DNA from: Paracnuella aquatica
GTDB lineage: Bacteria; Bacteroidota; Bacteroidia; Chitinophagales; Chitinophagaceae
Direction: 5' to 3'
Assembly: GCF_003332885.2 (NCBI RefSeq)
Contig: NZ_QOWJ01000001.1
Location: 1-64,000 of the forward strand
Length of the DNA stretch: 64,000 nt
Shown: piece after piece, positions 15,181 through 24,108 of the stretch
Numbering within the stretch: the first letter of the stretch is position 1
How the letters are laid out: every line of letters begins with the position of its first letter
Made by a program: the position numbers and the translations under genes
Notes under the pieces: generated by a model
Told to the model about the DNA's origin: nothing
Databases searched by the model: none
The model's input: the letters and a program-made list of their open reading frames with translations, nothing else

Positions 15181-17637
15181 ATGCGCATTGTTTCGTTTTT
15201 AATACCGGCAATCATTACCATCGCCCTCATGATCGGGCTCGATAATAAATGGGGATCCGTACCGCCACTGGGCCGCTTTTTAAGCCCGCAGCAAGGGTTT
15301 TGGCAAAACGCAGAAGCAAAGGATCACAACTTTTCGGCCGACCTGCGCCTGAAAGGTGTGCAGGGCAAAGCTGCCGCTTACCTTGATGAGCGCTTGGTGC
15401 CGCATGTAATGGCCGACAGCGAAGAAGACGGGTATTTTGTACAGGGTTATTTGCATGCAAAATTCCGCCTCTGGCAAATGGAGTTTCAAACCCGTGCAGC
15501 AGCCGGCCGCATTTCGGAGGTCTTGGGCAACAACCCGCAATACATCCGCTTTGATCGCGAACAGCGCCGCGCAGGCATGGTGTACGGCGCCGAAGCAGCT
15601 TTAAGGGAAATGGAAGCAAACCCGGTTTCGAAAGCAGTGCTGGATGCATACACTGCCGGAGTGAATGCTTATATTAATTCGCTTTCCAAAAGCAACCTGC
15701 CCATTGAATACAAATTGCTGGATTATAAACCGGAGCCCTGGAGCAACCTGAAAGTGGCGCTGTTCATCAAGCTGATGAGCGCCGACCTTGCAGGCCGCGG
15801 CTACCACCGCGATATCGAATTTTCCAACGCCAAGGCCATTTTTGGAGAAAGCCAGATCAACCTTTTGTATCCGCAGGTTTCAGATTCGGCCCGACCCATT
15901 GTGCCGGCGGGTACGCCTTTCGATACCCCTTCGGTAAAACCGCGTAAACCGGCATCCGCCGACTCGCTTTACTTTCAACGGGATACTTCACTCCGGTCGA
16001 AACCGGCGCAGCAGTTTTCGCGGCTCAACGGCAGCAACAACTGGGCGGTGGCCGGCAGCAAAACTGCTTCTGGCAGTCCCATTTTGGCCAATGATCCCCA
16101 CCTGGGCCTATCGTTTCCGTCCATCTGGTACGAAATGCAATTAAAAACACCGCTGGTAAATGCCTATGGCGTTTCTTTTCCCGGCATCCCCGGTGTGGTC
16201 ATCGGTTTCAACGACAGCATTGCTTTTGGTTTTACCAACGCCGGCCGCGATGTGGGCGAATACTACAATGTGCGTTTCCGCGATGCATCGCGAACAGAAT
16301 ATTGGTTTGATAGTGCATGGAAACCGGTGGAGCAGCGGGTGGAGCAAATTGCGGTGCGGGGTGCCGGTGTGGTGCTCGATACGGTGGCCTACACCGTGTT
16401 TGGGCCGGTACTGTACGACCAGACTTTTTCAGCCGAAGGCGTGCCGGTAGATACAGATCGCGGCCTGGCTTATCGCTGGGCAGCACACGATCCTTCCAAC
16501 GAGGTGCTCACCTGGATTTACCTGGACCGCGCAAAAAATTATTCCGACTATTACGAGGCCATCCAGCATTTTACCTGTCCGGGACAAAATATGTTGTTTG
16601 CCTCCAAAAAGGGCACCATTGCGCTGTGGCAACAAGGTCGTTTTCCGGCCTTGTGGAAAGGGCAGGGGTTGTACGTAATGCCCGGTGAGGACAGCAGCTA
16701 CATGTGGCAGGGCTTTATTCCCCCGGCCGAAAACCCGCATGTGGTTAATCCCGAAATTGGCTTTATCCAAAGCGCCAACCAGCGGCCGGTGGACAGCACT
16801 TATCCTTATTTTATTCCCGGCGACTATGCCGAAGCCCGTGGCATCAGTGCCTATACGCAACTGCAGCAAATGAACCGCGTAACTGTTAGTGATATGATGC
16901 GGCTGCAGTGCGACAACCAGGATTTTTTTGCCCGTATGGCTGTACCGATGTTGCTGCGATACGTTTCCCGCGAGGCGCTCAACGTTAGTGAAAACAGGCT
17001 GGTGGAAGCAGTAGGCCAATGGAATTTTGTAAACGATGCCGAATCGGAAGCGCCGAGCATTTTCCGTGCCTGGCTTACCGAACTGGATTCTGCCATTTGG
17101 GAAGATGAATTTACCCGCATCAAACAACGCCGCGAATACCCCACAGCACAAACGATGATGGAGTGGCTGCTGCGCGATTCGGCAATGCAATATGTGGACG
17201 ATGTGGCTACGCCAGAAAAAGAATCGCTGCAGTTCCAGGTCACCGCTGCATTGCGCCGTGCCGCTGCCGATCTGCAGGCCGGCGACAACGACAGCCTGGA
17301 ATGGTGGCGCCGCAAAAACACTTCTATTTATCACCTGTTGCGCACTGCGGTTACGCCTTTTGCCCGCACCGGAATCAAAACCGGCGGTGGCACCCGTTCG
17401 CTCAACGCTATGTCGGGCACACACGGGCCCAGCTGGCGCATGGTGGTGCACCTAGCGCCGCAAACCGAGGCTTATGGCGTGTATCCCGGCGGGCAGAGCG
17501 GTAACCCCGGCAGCCGTTTTTACGATAATTTTGTGGGCGCTTGGGCGGCCTCCAAATATTACCGGCTTTGGGTAATGAAGCCTGAGGAAAAAGCGGACAA
17601 GCGGGTAAAATGGGTGCTCAATTTTGAGCCTGCCTGA
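15181..17637 (+). CDS. Penicillin acylase-family Ntn-hydrolase (acyl-homoserine-lactone acylase-like)
   Basis: An 818-residue exported enzyme that would be cleaved autocatalytically into alpha and beta chains and then hydrolyse an N-acyl amide. The N-terminus has a signal anchor (MRIVSFLIPAIITIALMIGL), the alpha chain has the family's EDGYFVQGYLHAKFRLWQME (about 80-99), and the new beta-chain N-terminus is Ser 285 in LNGSNNWAVAGSKT, followed by the downstream ILANDPHLGL signature. A conserved Asn/Arg-containing stretch with GQSGNP lies near the C-terminus. Family members split penicillins, aculeacin, acyl-homoserine lactones or related acyl-amides; the substrate is not decided by sequence. 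It starts exactly at the plus-strand ATG at 15181 with no upstream gene in the operon. Confidence 0.88.
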   Translation: MRIVSFLIPAIITIALMIGLDNKWGSVPPLGRFLSPQQGFWQNAEAKDHNFSADLRLKGVQGKAAAYLDERLVPHVMADSEEDGYFVQGYLHAKFRLWQMEFQTRAAAGRISEVLGNNPQYIRFDREQRRAGMVYGAEAALREMEANPVSKAVLDAYTAGVNAYINSLSKSNLPIEYKLLDYKPEPWSNLKVALFIKLMSADLAGRGYHRDIEFSNAKAIFGESQINLLYPQVSDSARPIVPAGTPFDTPSVKPRKPASADSLYFQRDTSLRSKPAQQFSRLNGSNNWAVAGSKTASGSPILANDPHLGLSFPSIWYEMQLKTPLVNAYGVSFPGIPGVVIGFNDSIAFGFTNAGRDVGEYYNVRFRDASRTEYWFDSAWKPVEQRVEQIAVRGAGVVLDTVAYTVFGPVLYDQTFSAEGVPVDTDRGLAYRWAAHDPSNEVLTWIYLDRAKNYSDYYEAIQHFTCPGQNMLFASKKGTIALWQQGRFPALWKGQGLYVMPGEDSSYMWQGFIPPAENPHVVNPEIGFIQSANQRPVDSTYPYFIPGDYAEARGISAYTQLQQMNRVTVSDMMRLQCDNQDFFARMAVPMLLRYVSREALNVSENRLVEAVGQWNFVNDAESEAPSIFRAWLTELDSAIWEDEFTRIKQRREYPTAQTMMEWLLRDSAMQYVDDVATPEKESLQFQVTAALRRAAADLQAGDNDSLEWWRRKNTSIYHLLRTAVTPFARTGIKTGGGTRSLNAMSGTHGPSWRMVVHLAPQTEAYGVYPGGQSGNPGSRFYDNFVGAWAASKYYRLWVMKPEEKADKRVKWVLNFEPA

Positions 17638-17688
17638 TGTTCTTTAATAACTAATGCAAGCGATCAATAATTTATAACGTACACCATC

Positions 17689-18054
17689 ATGCGCTTTTTG
17701 CTTTCCACTGTTTTGATTGCCCTGCTGGCTTTTGTGGCCGGGATGTTTTTTCCGTGGTGGTGCCTGGCCATTGTAGCCTTTGGCGTGGCCTTGTTGGTGC
17801 CGCAAAAGGGCTGGGGCAGTTTTGGTGCCGGATTCCTGGGCATTTTTATTTTGTGGGCTGTTGTCGCCGTTTGGATAGATACACGCAACAACAGCCTGCT
17901 GTCGCAAAAAGTAGCGCAGCTTTTTTCACTGGGCCATTCTACTATACTACTCGTGTTGGTTACTGCGCTGATCGGCGCACTGGTGGGCGGCTTTGCAGCA
18001 TTGACCGGTGGCAAATTGCGCAAGTTGATGCAGCAGGACGATAGCCGGTATTGA
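17689..18054 (+). CDS. Small integral membrane protein of unknown function
   Basis: 121 residues with about four hydrophobic segments (residues 3-22, 25-42, 45-63 and 84-107) and a basic, hydrophilic C-terminal tail (KLRKLMQQDD). It begins 51 bases after the acylase stop on the same strand, so it may be co-transcribed. No family recognised; the residues and Gly-rich segments are like small DUF-type membrane proteins of Bacteroidota. Codon use looks normal. Confidence 0.7.
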   Translation: MRFLLSTVLIALLAFVAGMFFPWWCLAIVAFGVALLVPQKGWGSFGAGFLGIFILWAVVAVWIDTRNNSLLSQKVAQLFSLGHSTILLVLVTALIGALVGGFAALTGGKLRKLMQQDDSRY

Positions 18055-18217
18055 CCTATTTGCACCTATTATATCGGCTTATTTTAGCCGCGTACCAACT
18101 GTTGGTGCCGTCAATTTTACCAACTTGCAATTATCACAGTTGTATCAGCAATTCTTGCCACGCCTTTTTTACCGGTATAAATTTCATTTTTCGTTTTTCA
18201 ACTGGGTATGCCTTTAT

Positions 18218-18225
18218 TACCTTTG
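18218..18225 (+). promoter_or_regulatory. -7 promoter element of the 18259 gene
   Basis: TACCTTTG, an exact match to TAnnTTTG, followed by CGGC; it lies 33 bases before the ATG at 18259 and supports that start over the upstream in-frame Met at 18208. Confidence 0.65.
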
Positions 18226-18258
18226 CGGCAACCTATAAACCAAAGAAATACCAACAGT

Positions 18259-18609
18259 ATGGCTTTAATGACCACCACCACCCAGCAACCCGTTGTTACC
18301 CAAAATACTCCTGCGCAGCAGCCCGAGGCCGATAGCCCTGCCGCATCGCTGCTCAGCGCCATTTTTTTAAGTGTATATGCCGGCCAAAAAAGCCGCAAGC
18401 AACTGCGCCAGTTAAAGCGTAAAGCGGCCTGGCTGATGGTAAAGCAAAAAGCATCTTCCATGTTTTCCCGCACGGCGGCCACCGAACGCCAGATCATTTT
18501 GTATGTGTTGATCGGCATCCTTGCACTTGTGCTGGTATTTTATTATCCCATTGCCGCACTGGTACTCGCTATTGTCGGCCTGATCCTGTTTTTAACGGGA
18601 ACGATTTAG
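18259..18609 (+). CDS. Small membrane-anchored protein of unknown function
   Basis: 116 residues from MALMTTTTQQP. A Thr/Gln/Pro-rich disordered N-terminus (1-30) is followed by a cationic middle (GQKSRKQLRQLKRKAAWLM, about 48-66) and two adjacent hydrophobic stretches near the C-terminus (about 80-115, ending at the stop). The start is supported by a TACCTTTG promoter element 33 bases upstream; the longer frame starting at 18208 overlaps that element. Family not recognised. A long hairpin follows at 18687-18751. Confidence 0.6.
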   Translation: MALMTTTTQQPVVTQNTPAQQPEADSPAASLLSAIFLSVYAGQKSRKQLRQLKRKAAWLMVKQKASSMFSRTAATERQIILYVLIGILALVLVFYYPIAALVLAIVGLILFLTGTI

Positions 18610-18618
18610 TGAGGCTTG

Positions 18619-18666
18619 TGACGTCAAACGTGAAACGTCAATCGTGAATGGTGAATTGTCAATAGT
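18619..18666. repeat. Intergenic short-period repeat (gtgaa / gtcaat type)
   Basis: Degenerate tandem words such as gacgtcaaacgtgaaacgt and gtgaatggtgaattgtcaat follow the stop of the 18259 gene. They resemble, in style but not exact sequence, the repeats at 163-209 and 19915-19953. Confidence 0.5.
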
Positions 18667-18686
18667 TTGTTGCTTCATTATTTTAG

Positions 18687-18751
18687 GGTGCAGCAGTTTG
18701 GTAATATGGCAATGAATGGAACATTGCGCAGCATCACCAAACTGCTGCACC
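18687..18751 (+). other. Long hairpin, terminator-like
   Basis: A 16-bp perfect inverted pair (18687-18702 and 18736-18751, GGTGCAGCAGTTTGGT and its complement) with a 33-base loop, followed by T-rich TTTCACTTTTCACTTTT. It may end the upstream membrane-protein transcript or be a mobile hairpin repeat. Confidence 0.5.
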
Positions 18752-18818
18752 TTTCACTTTTCACTTTTCACGATTCCCAATTGACGAAGATTAGGTTTTT
18801 TCCATCCGCTCTACGGGT

Positions 18819-18826
18819 TATCTTTG
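18819..18826 (+). promoter_or_regulatory. -7 promoter element of trhO
   Basis: TATCTTTG, an exact TAnnTTTG match, followed by CGGC and lying 49 bases upstream of the trhO ATG. Confidence 0.65.
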
Positions 18827-18875
18827 CGGCGCTGAAAATTTTGTTCGCCCTGCAAGCGTCCTTAAAATTTAACCC

Positions 18876-19910
18876 ATGGCTTTATTACACAACCGCGTCT
18901 CCAACGAGGAGTTGAAAAAACGTCTGTACGCCGAAACTACGCCGCGTACCACCATTTCTTTTTACCAGTATTTTCCTATTGCCGATCCCAAAGCATTTCG
19001 CGATGAGCTGTATGCAGCTTTGGACCACCTAAAAGTGTTTGGCCGCATTTACGTGGCACACGAAGGCATCAATGCGCAGATCAGTGTGCCGCAGCCTTCT
19101 TTTGAAGCGCTAAAAACTTACTTGTATTCCATCGAGCCGCTGAACGGCCTGCGCCTGAACGTAGCGGTGGATGATGACGGCAAATCGTTTTGGGTGCTGA
19201 AAATAAAAGTGCGGGAAAAAATCGTGGCCGACGGCATCGACGACCCCTCATTCAATATGGAGAACCGGGGTAAATATGTAGATGCTGAAACATTCAATAA
19301 GCTAACAGAAAACCCAGACACGATTGTGGTGGACATGCGCAACCACTACGAATATGAAGTAGGCCATTTCGAAGGCGCTATTGAAGTGCCTTCGGATACT
19401 TTTCGCGAACAGCTGCCCATGGCCGCCGACATGCTGAAAGATGCGCGGGATAAGCCCATCATCATGTATTGCACCGGCGGCATCCGCTGCGAAAAGGCCA
19501 GTGCATACATGCTGCACCAAGGCTTTACACAGGTGTACCACCTCGAAGGCGGCATCATTCATTATGCCAATAATGTTAAGGACAAAGGCCTGGCCAATAA
19601 ATTTCGCGGCAAAAACTTTGTGTTCGACGATCGCCTGGGTGAACGTATTTCAGACGAGATCATTGCACAATGCCACCAATGCGGCAAGCCCGCCGATACG
19701 CATGTGAATTGCGCCAATGAAGCCTGTCATTTATTGTTTATTCAATGCGATGCATGCCGGGAAAAATATGAAAGCTGCTGCAGCAACGACTGCCAGGAAG
19801 TGATTCACTTACCCGAAGAAGTGCAGGCCGAACTGCGGAAAGGAATACAAAAGGATACCCGCCATTTTAATAAATCGAAAAGCCGGCTGCGGCCGAGGCT
19901 GGGGGAGTAG
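18876..19910 (+). CDS. trhO: Rhodanese-domain tRNA uridine(34) hydroxylase TrhO
   Basis: A 344-residue cytoplasmic protein of the TrhO/YceA family, which hydroxylates uridine 34 of tRNAs using molecular oxygen as a step in cmo5U/mo5U synthesis. Layout: an N-terminal TrhO domain (residues 1-115, with [14 protein letters not shown]), a rhodanese domain (about 130-235) with catalytic Cys in [12 protein letters not shown] (about 198-209), and a C-terminal Cys-rich extension ([20 protein letters not shown] then [16 protein letters not shown]) that probably binds zinc. The start, ATGGCTTTATTACAC, is preceded by a clear promoter element. A strong hairpin terminator follows at 19986-20030. Confidence 0.92.
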   Translation: MALLHNRVSNEELKKRLYAETTPRTTISFYQYFPIADPKAFRDELYAALDHLKVFGRIYVAHEGINAQISVPQPSFEALKTYLYSIEPLNGLRLNVAVDDDGKSFWVLKIKVREKIVADGIDDPSFNMENRGKYVDAETFNKLTENPDTIVVDMRNHYEYEVGHFEGAIEVPSDTFREQLPMAADMLKDARDKPIIMYCTGGIRCEKASAYMLHQGFTQVYHLEGGIIHYANNVKDKGLANKFRGKNFVFDDRLGERISDEIIAQCHQCGKPADTHVNCANEACHLLFIQCDACREKYESCCSNDCQEVIHLPEEVQAELRKGIQKDTRHFNKSKSRLRPRLGE

Positions 19911-19914
19911 AGGG

Positions 19915-19953
19915 GTTAGTTGGCGGTTGATAGTTGTTAGTTGGTAGTTGATA
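19915..19953. repeat. Intergenic TTGATAGTTGGTAG-type short repeat
   Basis: Degenerate tandem of seven-to-eight-base words (ttagttggcggttgatagttgttagttgg and similar) just after the trhO stop. Non-coding; the same style of repeat occurs in several gaps of this window. Confidence 0.5.
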
Positions 19954-19985
19954 GTGTGCAGATGAAAGTTGGTAAGGGATAATAT

Positions 19986-20030
19986 TTAAATACAAAAGGC
20001 CGCTGCAGTGCAGCGGCCTTTTGTATTTAA
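19986..20030 (+). terminator. Terminator of trhO
   Basis: A 21-bp perfect stem with a 3-base loop (arms 19986-20006 and 20010-20030); the core is AAAAGGCCGCTGC / GCAGCGGCCTTTT. It follows the stop by about 75 bases and begins the interval that also holds the inverted-repeat element next to it. Confidence 0.9.
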
Positions 20031-20205
20031 TGTCATTGCGAGCTGCAGCAGGCTTTGTAAAACGTAATCCACTACCGCGCCGAAGCAATCTCCAACAATT
20101 TAAAAAACTCGTTAGCCAAGAAGATGTTGCCGGAATTGTGCCGGGGATTGCTTCGGCGCCAGTAATGCAAACAGGTGTTCATTTCCGCTGCGCCTCGCAA
20201 TGACG
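20031..20205. repeat. TCATTGCGAG-type inverted-repeat element (MITE-like)
   Basis: A roughly 175-base non-coding block bounded by tgtcattgcgag (20031-20042) and its near-complement ctcgcaatgacg (20194-20205), with a second nested pair, gccgaagcaatc and gattgcttcggc, inside. The ends and GAAGCAATC core recall a widespread class of dispersed hairpin repeats in bacteria. No protein is encoded; other copies should exist elsewhere in the genome if it is mobile. Confidence 0.6.
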
Positions 20206-20264
20206 TACCTCAATTCCGCATTGCGTTCTTTTTGCAAAGACTACCAACTATGAACTGCCAACTT

Positions 20265-21197
20265 TTATTTCCTCCTGATCTCCTGCAGCCCTTCCACGAT
20301 GCGGCCGTAAGTTTCTTCATCATCGAGGGCTTCCTTTTGAAAAGTAGTGCCGGTAACTTTTTCGTATAGTTCAATATAACGCTCCGAAATGGTGTTGATC
20401 CATTCGTCGGACATTTCCGGAACAGTTTGCCCTTCCTTGCCCATAAAGCCGTTTTGGATCAGCCATTCCCGCACAAACTCTTTGCTCAGTTGCTTTTGTT
20501 TTTCACCGCGCTGCTGGCGTTCGTCAAAGCCATCTGCATAAAAATACCGGGATGAATCAGGCGTGTGTATTTCATCCATCAGCACAATCTGTCCGTTGCG
20601 TTTGCCAAATTCATATTTGGTGTCGGCCAAAATAAGGCCCTGCTTGCGGGCCAACTCGTTGCCACGGGCAAAAAGGGCCAGCGCATGGGCTTCAATTTCT
20701 GCCCATTCCTCTTCACTCACCAGGTCGTGGCGAATGATGTCGGCAACAGATATGTCTTCGTCGTGGCCTTCGCTGGCTTTGGTGGTAGGGGTAATGATCG
20801 GTGTTGGAAAAAAGTCATTTTCTTTTAATCCCTTCGGCATTTCCACGCCGCACAACATACGGTTGCCGCTGCTGTAGGTGCGCCATGCATGGCCGCAAAG
20901 ATTGCCACGCACCACCACTTCCACTTTATAGGGCACGCATTTGTACCCGATGGCCGCATTGGGCGCCGGTGTGGAAATAAGCCAGTTGGGACAGATATCC
21001 CTTGTATGCTCCAGCATAAAAGCCGCAACGCCGTTGAGCACCTGTCCTTTATAAGGAATGGGGCGGGGTAAAATAACATCGAAAGCAGAGATGCGGTTGG
21101 AGGCGATCATTACCAGCAGGGTGTTGTCGATGGTGTACACATCACGCACCTTTCCCTGGTAAAAACCCATTTGGTCCGGAAACTCGAATTGCGGCAT
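20265..21197 (-). CDS. purC: Phosphoribosylaminoimidazole-succinocarboxamide synthase
   Basis: A 310-residue cytoplasmic enzyme of de novo purine synthesis: CAIR plus aspartate and ATP to SAICAR. The family start [13 protein letters not shown] (about 13-25), the ATP-site stretch [19 protein letters not shown] (about 33-51), [14 protein letters not shown] and [10 protein letters not shown] (about 188-197), and [13 protein letters not shown] are all present, as in the eukaryote-like long PurC of Bacteroidota (about 300-315 residues). The start is at 21197 with MPQFEF. A possible CACCTTTG element lies upstream on the minus strand. It is distant from purM at 29159, so the purine genes are not in one operon here. 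Confidence 0.94.
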   Translation of the reverse strand: MPQFEFPDQMGFYQGKVRDVYTIDNTLLVMIASNRISAFDVILPRPIPYKGQVLNGVAAFMLEHTRDICPNWLISTPAPNAAIGYKCVPYKVEVVVRGNLCGHAWRTYSSGNRMLCGVEMPKGLKENDFFPTPIITPTTKASEGHDEDISVADIIRHDLVSEEEWAEIEAHALALFARGNELARKQGLILADTKYEFGKRNGQIVLMDEIHTPDSSRYFYADGFDERQQRGEKQKQLSKEFVREWLIQNGFMGKEGQTVPEMSDEWINTISERYIELYEKVTGTTFQKEALDDEETYGRIVEGLQEIRRK

Positions 21198-21381
21198 AAA
21201 TATTTGGTTTGCAGTGCTGCCTCAAAGGTGCAACAACAGGAGTGTATGCCGCAAATTTTTTTAGGATCGCAATCAATTCCTTATTTTACCCCCCGATTGC
21301 TTGATTGATTGCTGCCATCACTGCCAGCCACTTTCAAATCTTGATATTAAACCAACGCCGTCTACCTAAAAAGTACTTATT

Positions 21382-24081
21382 ATGAAACAAGTGCGACACA
21401 GGGTATTGTTTTTTGCTGCCCTGTTATTAAGCCTGTGCTCTTTTGCACAGAACATCGTGTTGAATGGAACCTTGCGCAACAGCTTAACAGGCGAGCCGGT
21501 TCCCTCGGTTTCCGTTTCGGTGAAAGGAGGCACTACCGGAACATTTACCAATGAAAATGGCGCCTTCCGCATACAGGTGCCCAGCCTGCCGGTAACGCTG
21601 GTTTTTTCTTCGGTTGGCTTTCAATCGCAGGAGCTGGACGTAACCAGCGCTACGCAAACAATTGATATTTCTTTCCAGCCCGGCACCTCGCTGGGCCAGG
21701 AGGTAGTGGTTTCTGCATCTCGCGTTCCGGAGCGCATTTTGGAGTCGCCGGTATCTGTTGAGCGGGTAAATACAGCCACCATCCGCAATGCACCTGCCGC
21801 CAACTATTACGACCTGGTGACCAACCTGAAAGGTGTGGACGTGGTGGCATCGTCGCTTACATTTCGTACGCCTTCAACCCGTGGTTTTGTAGGCAGTGGA
21901 AATACGCGTTTTAACCAGTTGGTAGACGGAATGGACAACCAGGCGCCAGGCCTCAACTTTTCGGTGGGTTCGGTTATCGGCCTTACCGAGTTGGATGTAG
22001 ATAATATGGAATTGCTGCCCGGTGCCTCTTCGGCACTATATGGCTCCGGCGGTATGAACGGCACGTTGTTGATCAATTCAAAAAATCCGTTTCGTTACCA
22101 GGGGTTGTCGTTCCAGGTAAAAACCGGCGTGATGCACCTCGACGACCGTACCCGTGAAGCATCGCCTTATTATAACTGGTCGCTGCGCTATGCTAAAAAA
22201 GTATCGGAGCGTTTTGCTTATAAATTTGGCACAGAACTGATCCAGGCAAAAGACTGGGTTTCGGACGACTACCGCAACTATAAGCGCCTGGGCACCAACG
22301 GTAGCATTGTTGCCGGCACCCGCGAAACCGATCCAAACTACGACGGCATCAACGTTTATGGTGATGAAACTTCTATTCCGTTCCGCACGGTACTGAACGG
22401 CATTGGTGCAGCTGTACCTTTCCTTACTGATTATGTTGCCTCATTGCCCGGCACCAACATCAACGTTTCCCGCACCGGCTACACCGAGAACGAAGTAGCC
22501 AATCCCAACACCATCAATTTTAAATTATCCGGTGCGCTGCATTACAAACTCACCGACAAAATTGAAGCAGTGCTCGCGGGCAACTGGGGCACCGGCAATA
22601 CCGTGTACACCGGCAGCCAGCGTTATTCGCTGAAAGACCTGCGGGTGGGTCAATACAAGCTGGAACTGAACTCCGACAAATGGTTTGTGCGGGCTTATAC
22701 CACGCAGGAAAATGCCGGTGAATCGCACAACCTGACCATCACCACGCAACTGTTTAACGAAGCATGGAAGCCAAGCACCGCCTGGTACCAGCAATATGGT
22801 TTTGCTTATATCAATGCCGTGCAGGCCGGCCGTTCTATTGATGCGGCACATGCCATTGCCCGCGCCACTGCCGACCAGGGACGTCCTTCGGCAGGCTCGG
22901 CCGAATTCAAACGCATTTTTGACCAGGTAAGAAAACGGCCCATTCCACAAGGCGGTTTGTTCCTTGATCGTTCGGACCTGTACGTGACCGAGGGCCAATA
23001 CAACCTCACCAGTGCTGTAAAATTTGCGGAGGTGATTGTTGGTGGCAACTGGCGCCGTTACGTGCTCAACAGCGAGGGCACTTTATTTGCCGACAAAGTA
23101 GGAGAGCCCATCAAAATCAACGAGTATGGCGCTTACATACAGGTTGGTAAAGAAATCATCAAGGATGTATTGAAACTAACCGCCTCTGGCCGCTACGATA
23201 AAAACCAATATTTTAAAGGCCGTTTTACCCCACGCGTAACTGCGGTGTTGAAGCCCGCACCGGACCACAATATTCGTTTGTCGTACCAGACCGCTTACCG
23301 TTTTCCAAGCACACAGCAACAATGGATCAACCTGAACGTAGGTACCGGCACACTAATCGGTTCCAACATTTCGCTGTGGGAGATGTACAACCTGCTCGAC
23401 AATCCTGGCTATGCGCCTGAAGCGCTGCCCAATGCACAAAAGGTTACTTATAAAGAAGTAAAACCTGAATCTGTTGCCGCAATGGAAGCCGGTTACCGTA
23501 CTGTGATCAATAAGAAATTGTTCCTTGATGTGTATGGTTATTACGGCACTTATCAAAACTTCCTCAGCCGCCGCGATGTGATCCAATGGGCGTCTGGCCA
23601 GCCAGGCCCCATCAATGAAGGTGTTGGTTTTTCAATCGTGGTCAACTCGCCTGAAAAAGTAAAAACCATTGGCTGGGGCGCCGGGTTTGAATACCTGCTG
23701 CCTGCCAACTTTGTGCTGGGTGTAAACCTTTCCTCCGACCAGATTCGTGATGTGCCCGAAGGCTTCCGTGCTTTCTTTAATGCACCCAAGCTGCGTTCCG
23801 TAGTATCCATTGCCAACAGCGGCTTTGGTCCGTCCGATCGGCTGGGCTTTACCGCCGCATGGCGCTGGCAGGAAGGTTTCTTTTTTGAAAACGATTTCGT
23901 AGAAGGCGATCTGCCTGCTTACCATACCGTTGATGCTTCGTTCAACATCAAGTTGCCCAAAGTAAAATCGATGGTAAAGCTTGGCGCCACCAACCTGCTG
24001 AACCAATACTACCGCACTGCACTGGGCAACCCCAGCATCGGCGGCCTGTATTATGTTAGTTATGCATTCAACGTACTCTAA
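21382..24081 (+). CDS. TonB-dependent outer-membrane receptor
   Basis: An 899-residue outer-membrane receptor that imports a bound nutrient using TonB energy. It has a signal peptide (MKQVRHRVLFFAALLLSLCSFA), a CarboxypepD_reg-like beta-sandwich (about 24-105: LNGTLRNSLTGEPVPSVSV), a plug domain (about 110-230 with ASRVPERILESPVSVERV and GASSALYGSGGMNGTLLI), then a long beta-barrel ending in the aromatic YYVSYAFNVL. Length suits a medium-sized receptor. It is followed 27 bases later by a fasciclin lipoprotein, suggesting a paired uptake unit in which the lipoprotein replaces the usual SusD. No nutrient is predictable. Confidence 0.93.
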   Translation: MKQVRHRVLFFAALLLSLCSFAQNIVLNGTLRNSLTGEPVPSVSVSVKGGTTGTFTNENGAFRIQVPSLPVTLVFSSVGFQSQELDVTSATQTIDISFQPGTSLGQEVVVSASRVPERILESPVSVERVNTATIRNAPAANYYDLVTNLKGVDVVASSLTFRTPSTRGFVGSGNTRFNQLVDGMDNQAPGLNFSVGSVIGLTELDVDNMELLPGASSALYGSGGMNGTLLINSKNPFRYQGLSFQVKTGVMHLDDRTREASPYYNWSLRYAKKVSERFAYKFGTELIQAKDWVSDDYRNYKRLGTNGSIVAGTRETDPNYDGINVYGDETSIPFRTVLNGIGAAVPFLTDYVASLPGTNINVSRTGYTENEVANPNTINFKLSGALHYKLTDKIEAVLAGNWGTGNTVYTGSQRYSLKDLRVGQYKLELNSDKWFVRAYTTQENAGESHNLTITTQLFNEAWKPSTAWYQQYGFAYINAVQAGRSIDAAHAIARATADQGRPSAGSAEFKRIFDQVRKRPIPQGGLFLDRSDLYVTEGQYNLTSAVKFAEVIVGGNWRRYVLNSEGTLFADKVGEPIKINEYGAYIQVGKEIIKDVLKLTASGRYDKNQYFKGRFTPRVTAVLKPAPDHNIRLSYQTAYRFPSTQQQWINLNVGTGTLIGSNISLWEMYNLLDNPGYAPEALPNAQKVTYKEVKPESVAAMEAGYRTVINKKLFLDVYGYYGTYQNFLSRRDVIQWASGQPGPINEGVGFSIVVNSPEKVKTIGWGAGFEYLLPANFVLGVNLSSDQIRDVPEGFRAFFNAPKLRSVVSIANSGFGPSDRLGFTAAWRWQEGFFFENDFVEGDLPAYHTVDASFNIKLPKVKSMVKLGATNLLNQYYRTALGNPSIGGLYYVSYAFNVL

Positions 24082-24108
24082 AAACAGTCATCGAAACAAC
24101 CGAACAAC

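Noticed and set aside
16429-17451. A 340-codon open frame on the minus strand inside the penicillin-acylase gene
   Set aside because: The same shadow effect: the plus strand has a perfect Ntn-hydrolase layout, and the minus-strand translation is low in recognisable motifs and rich in His, Gln and Arg.
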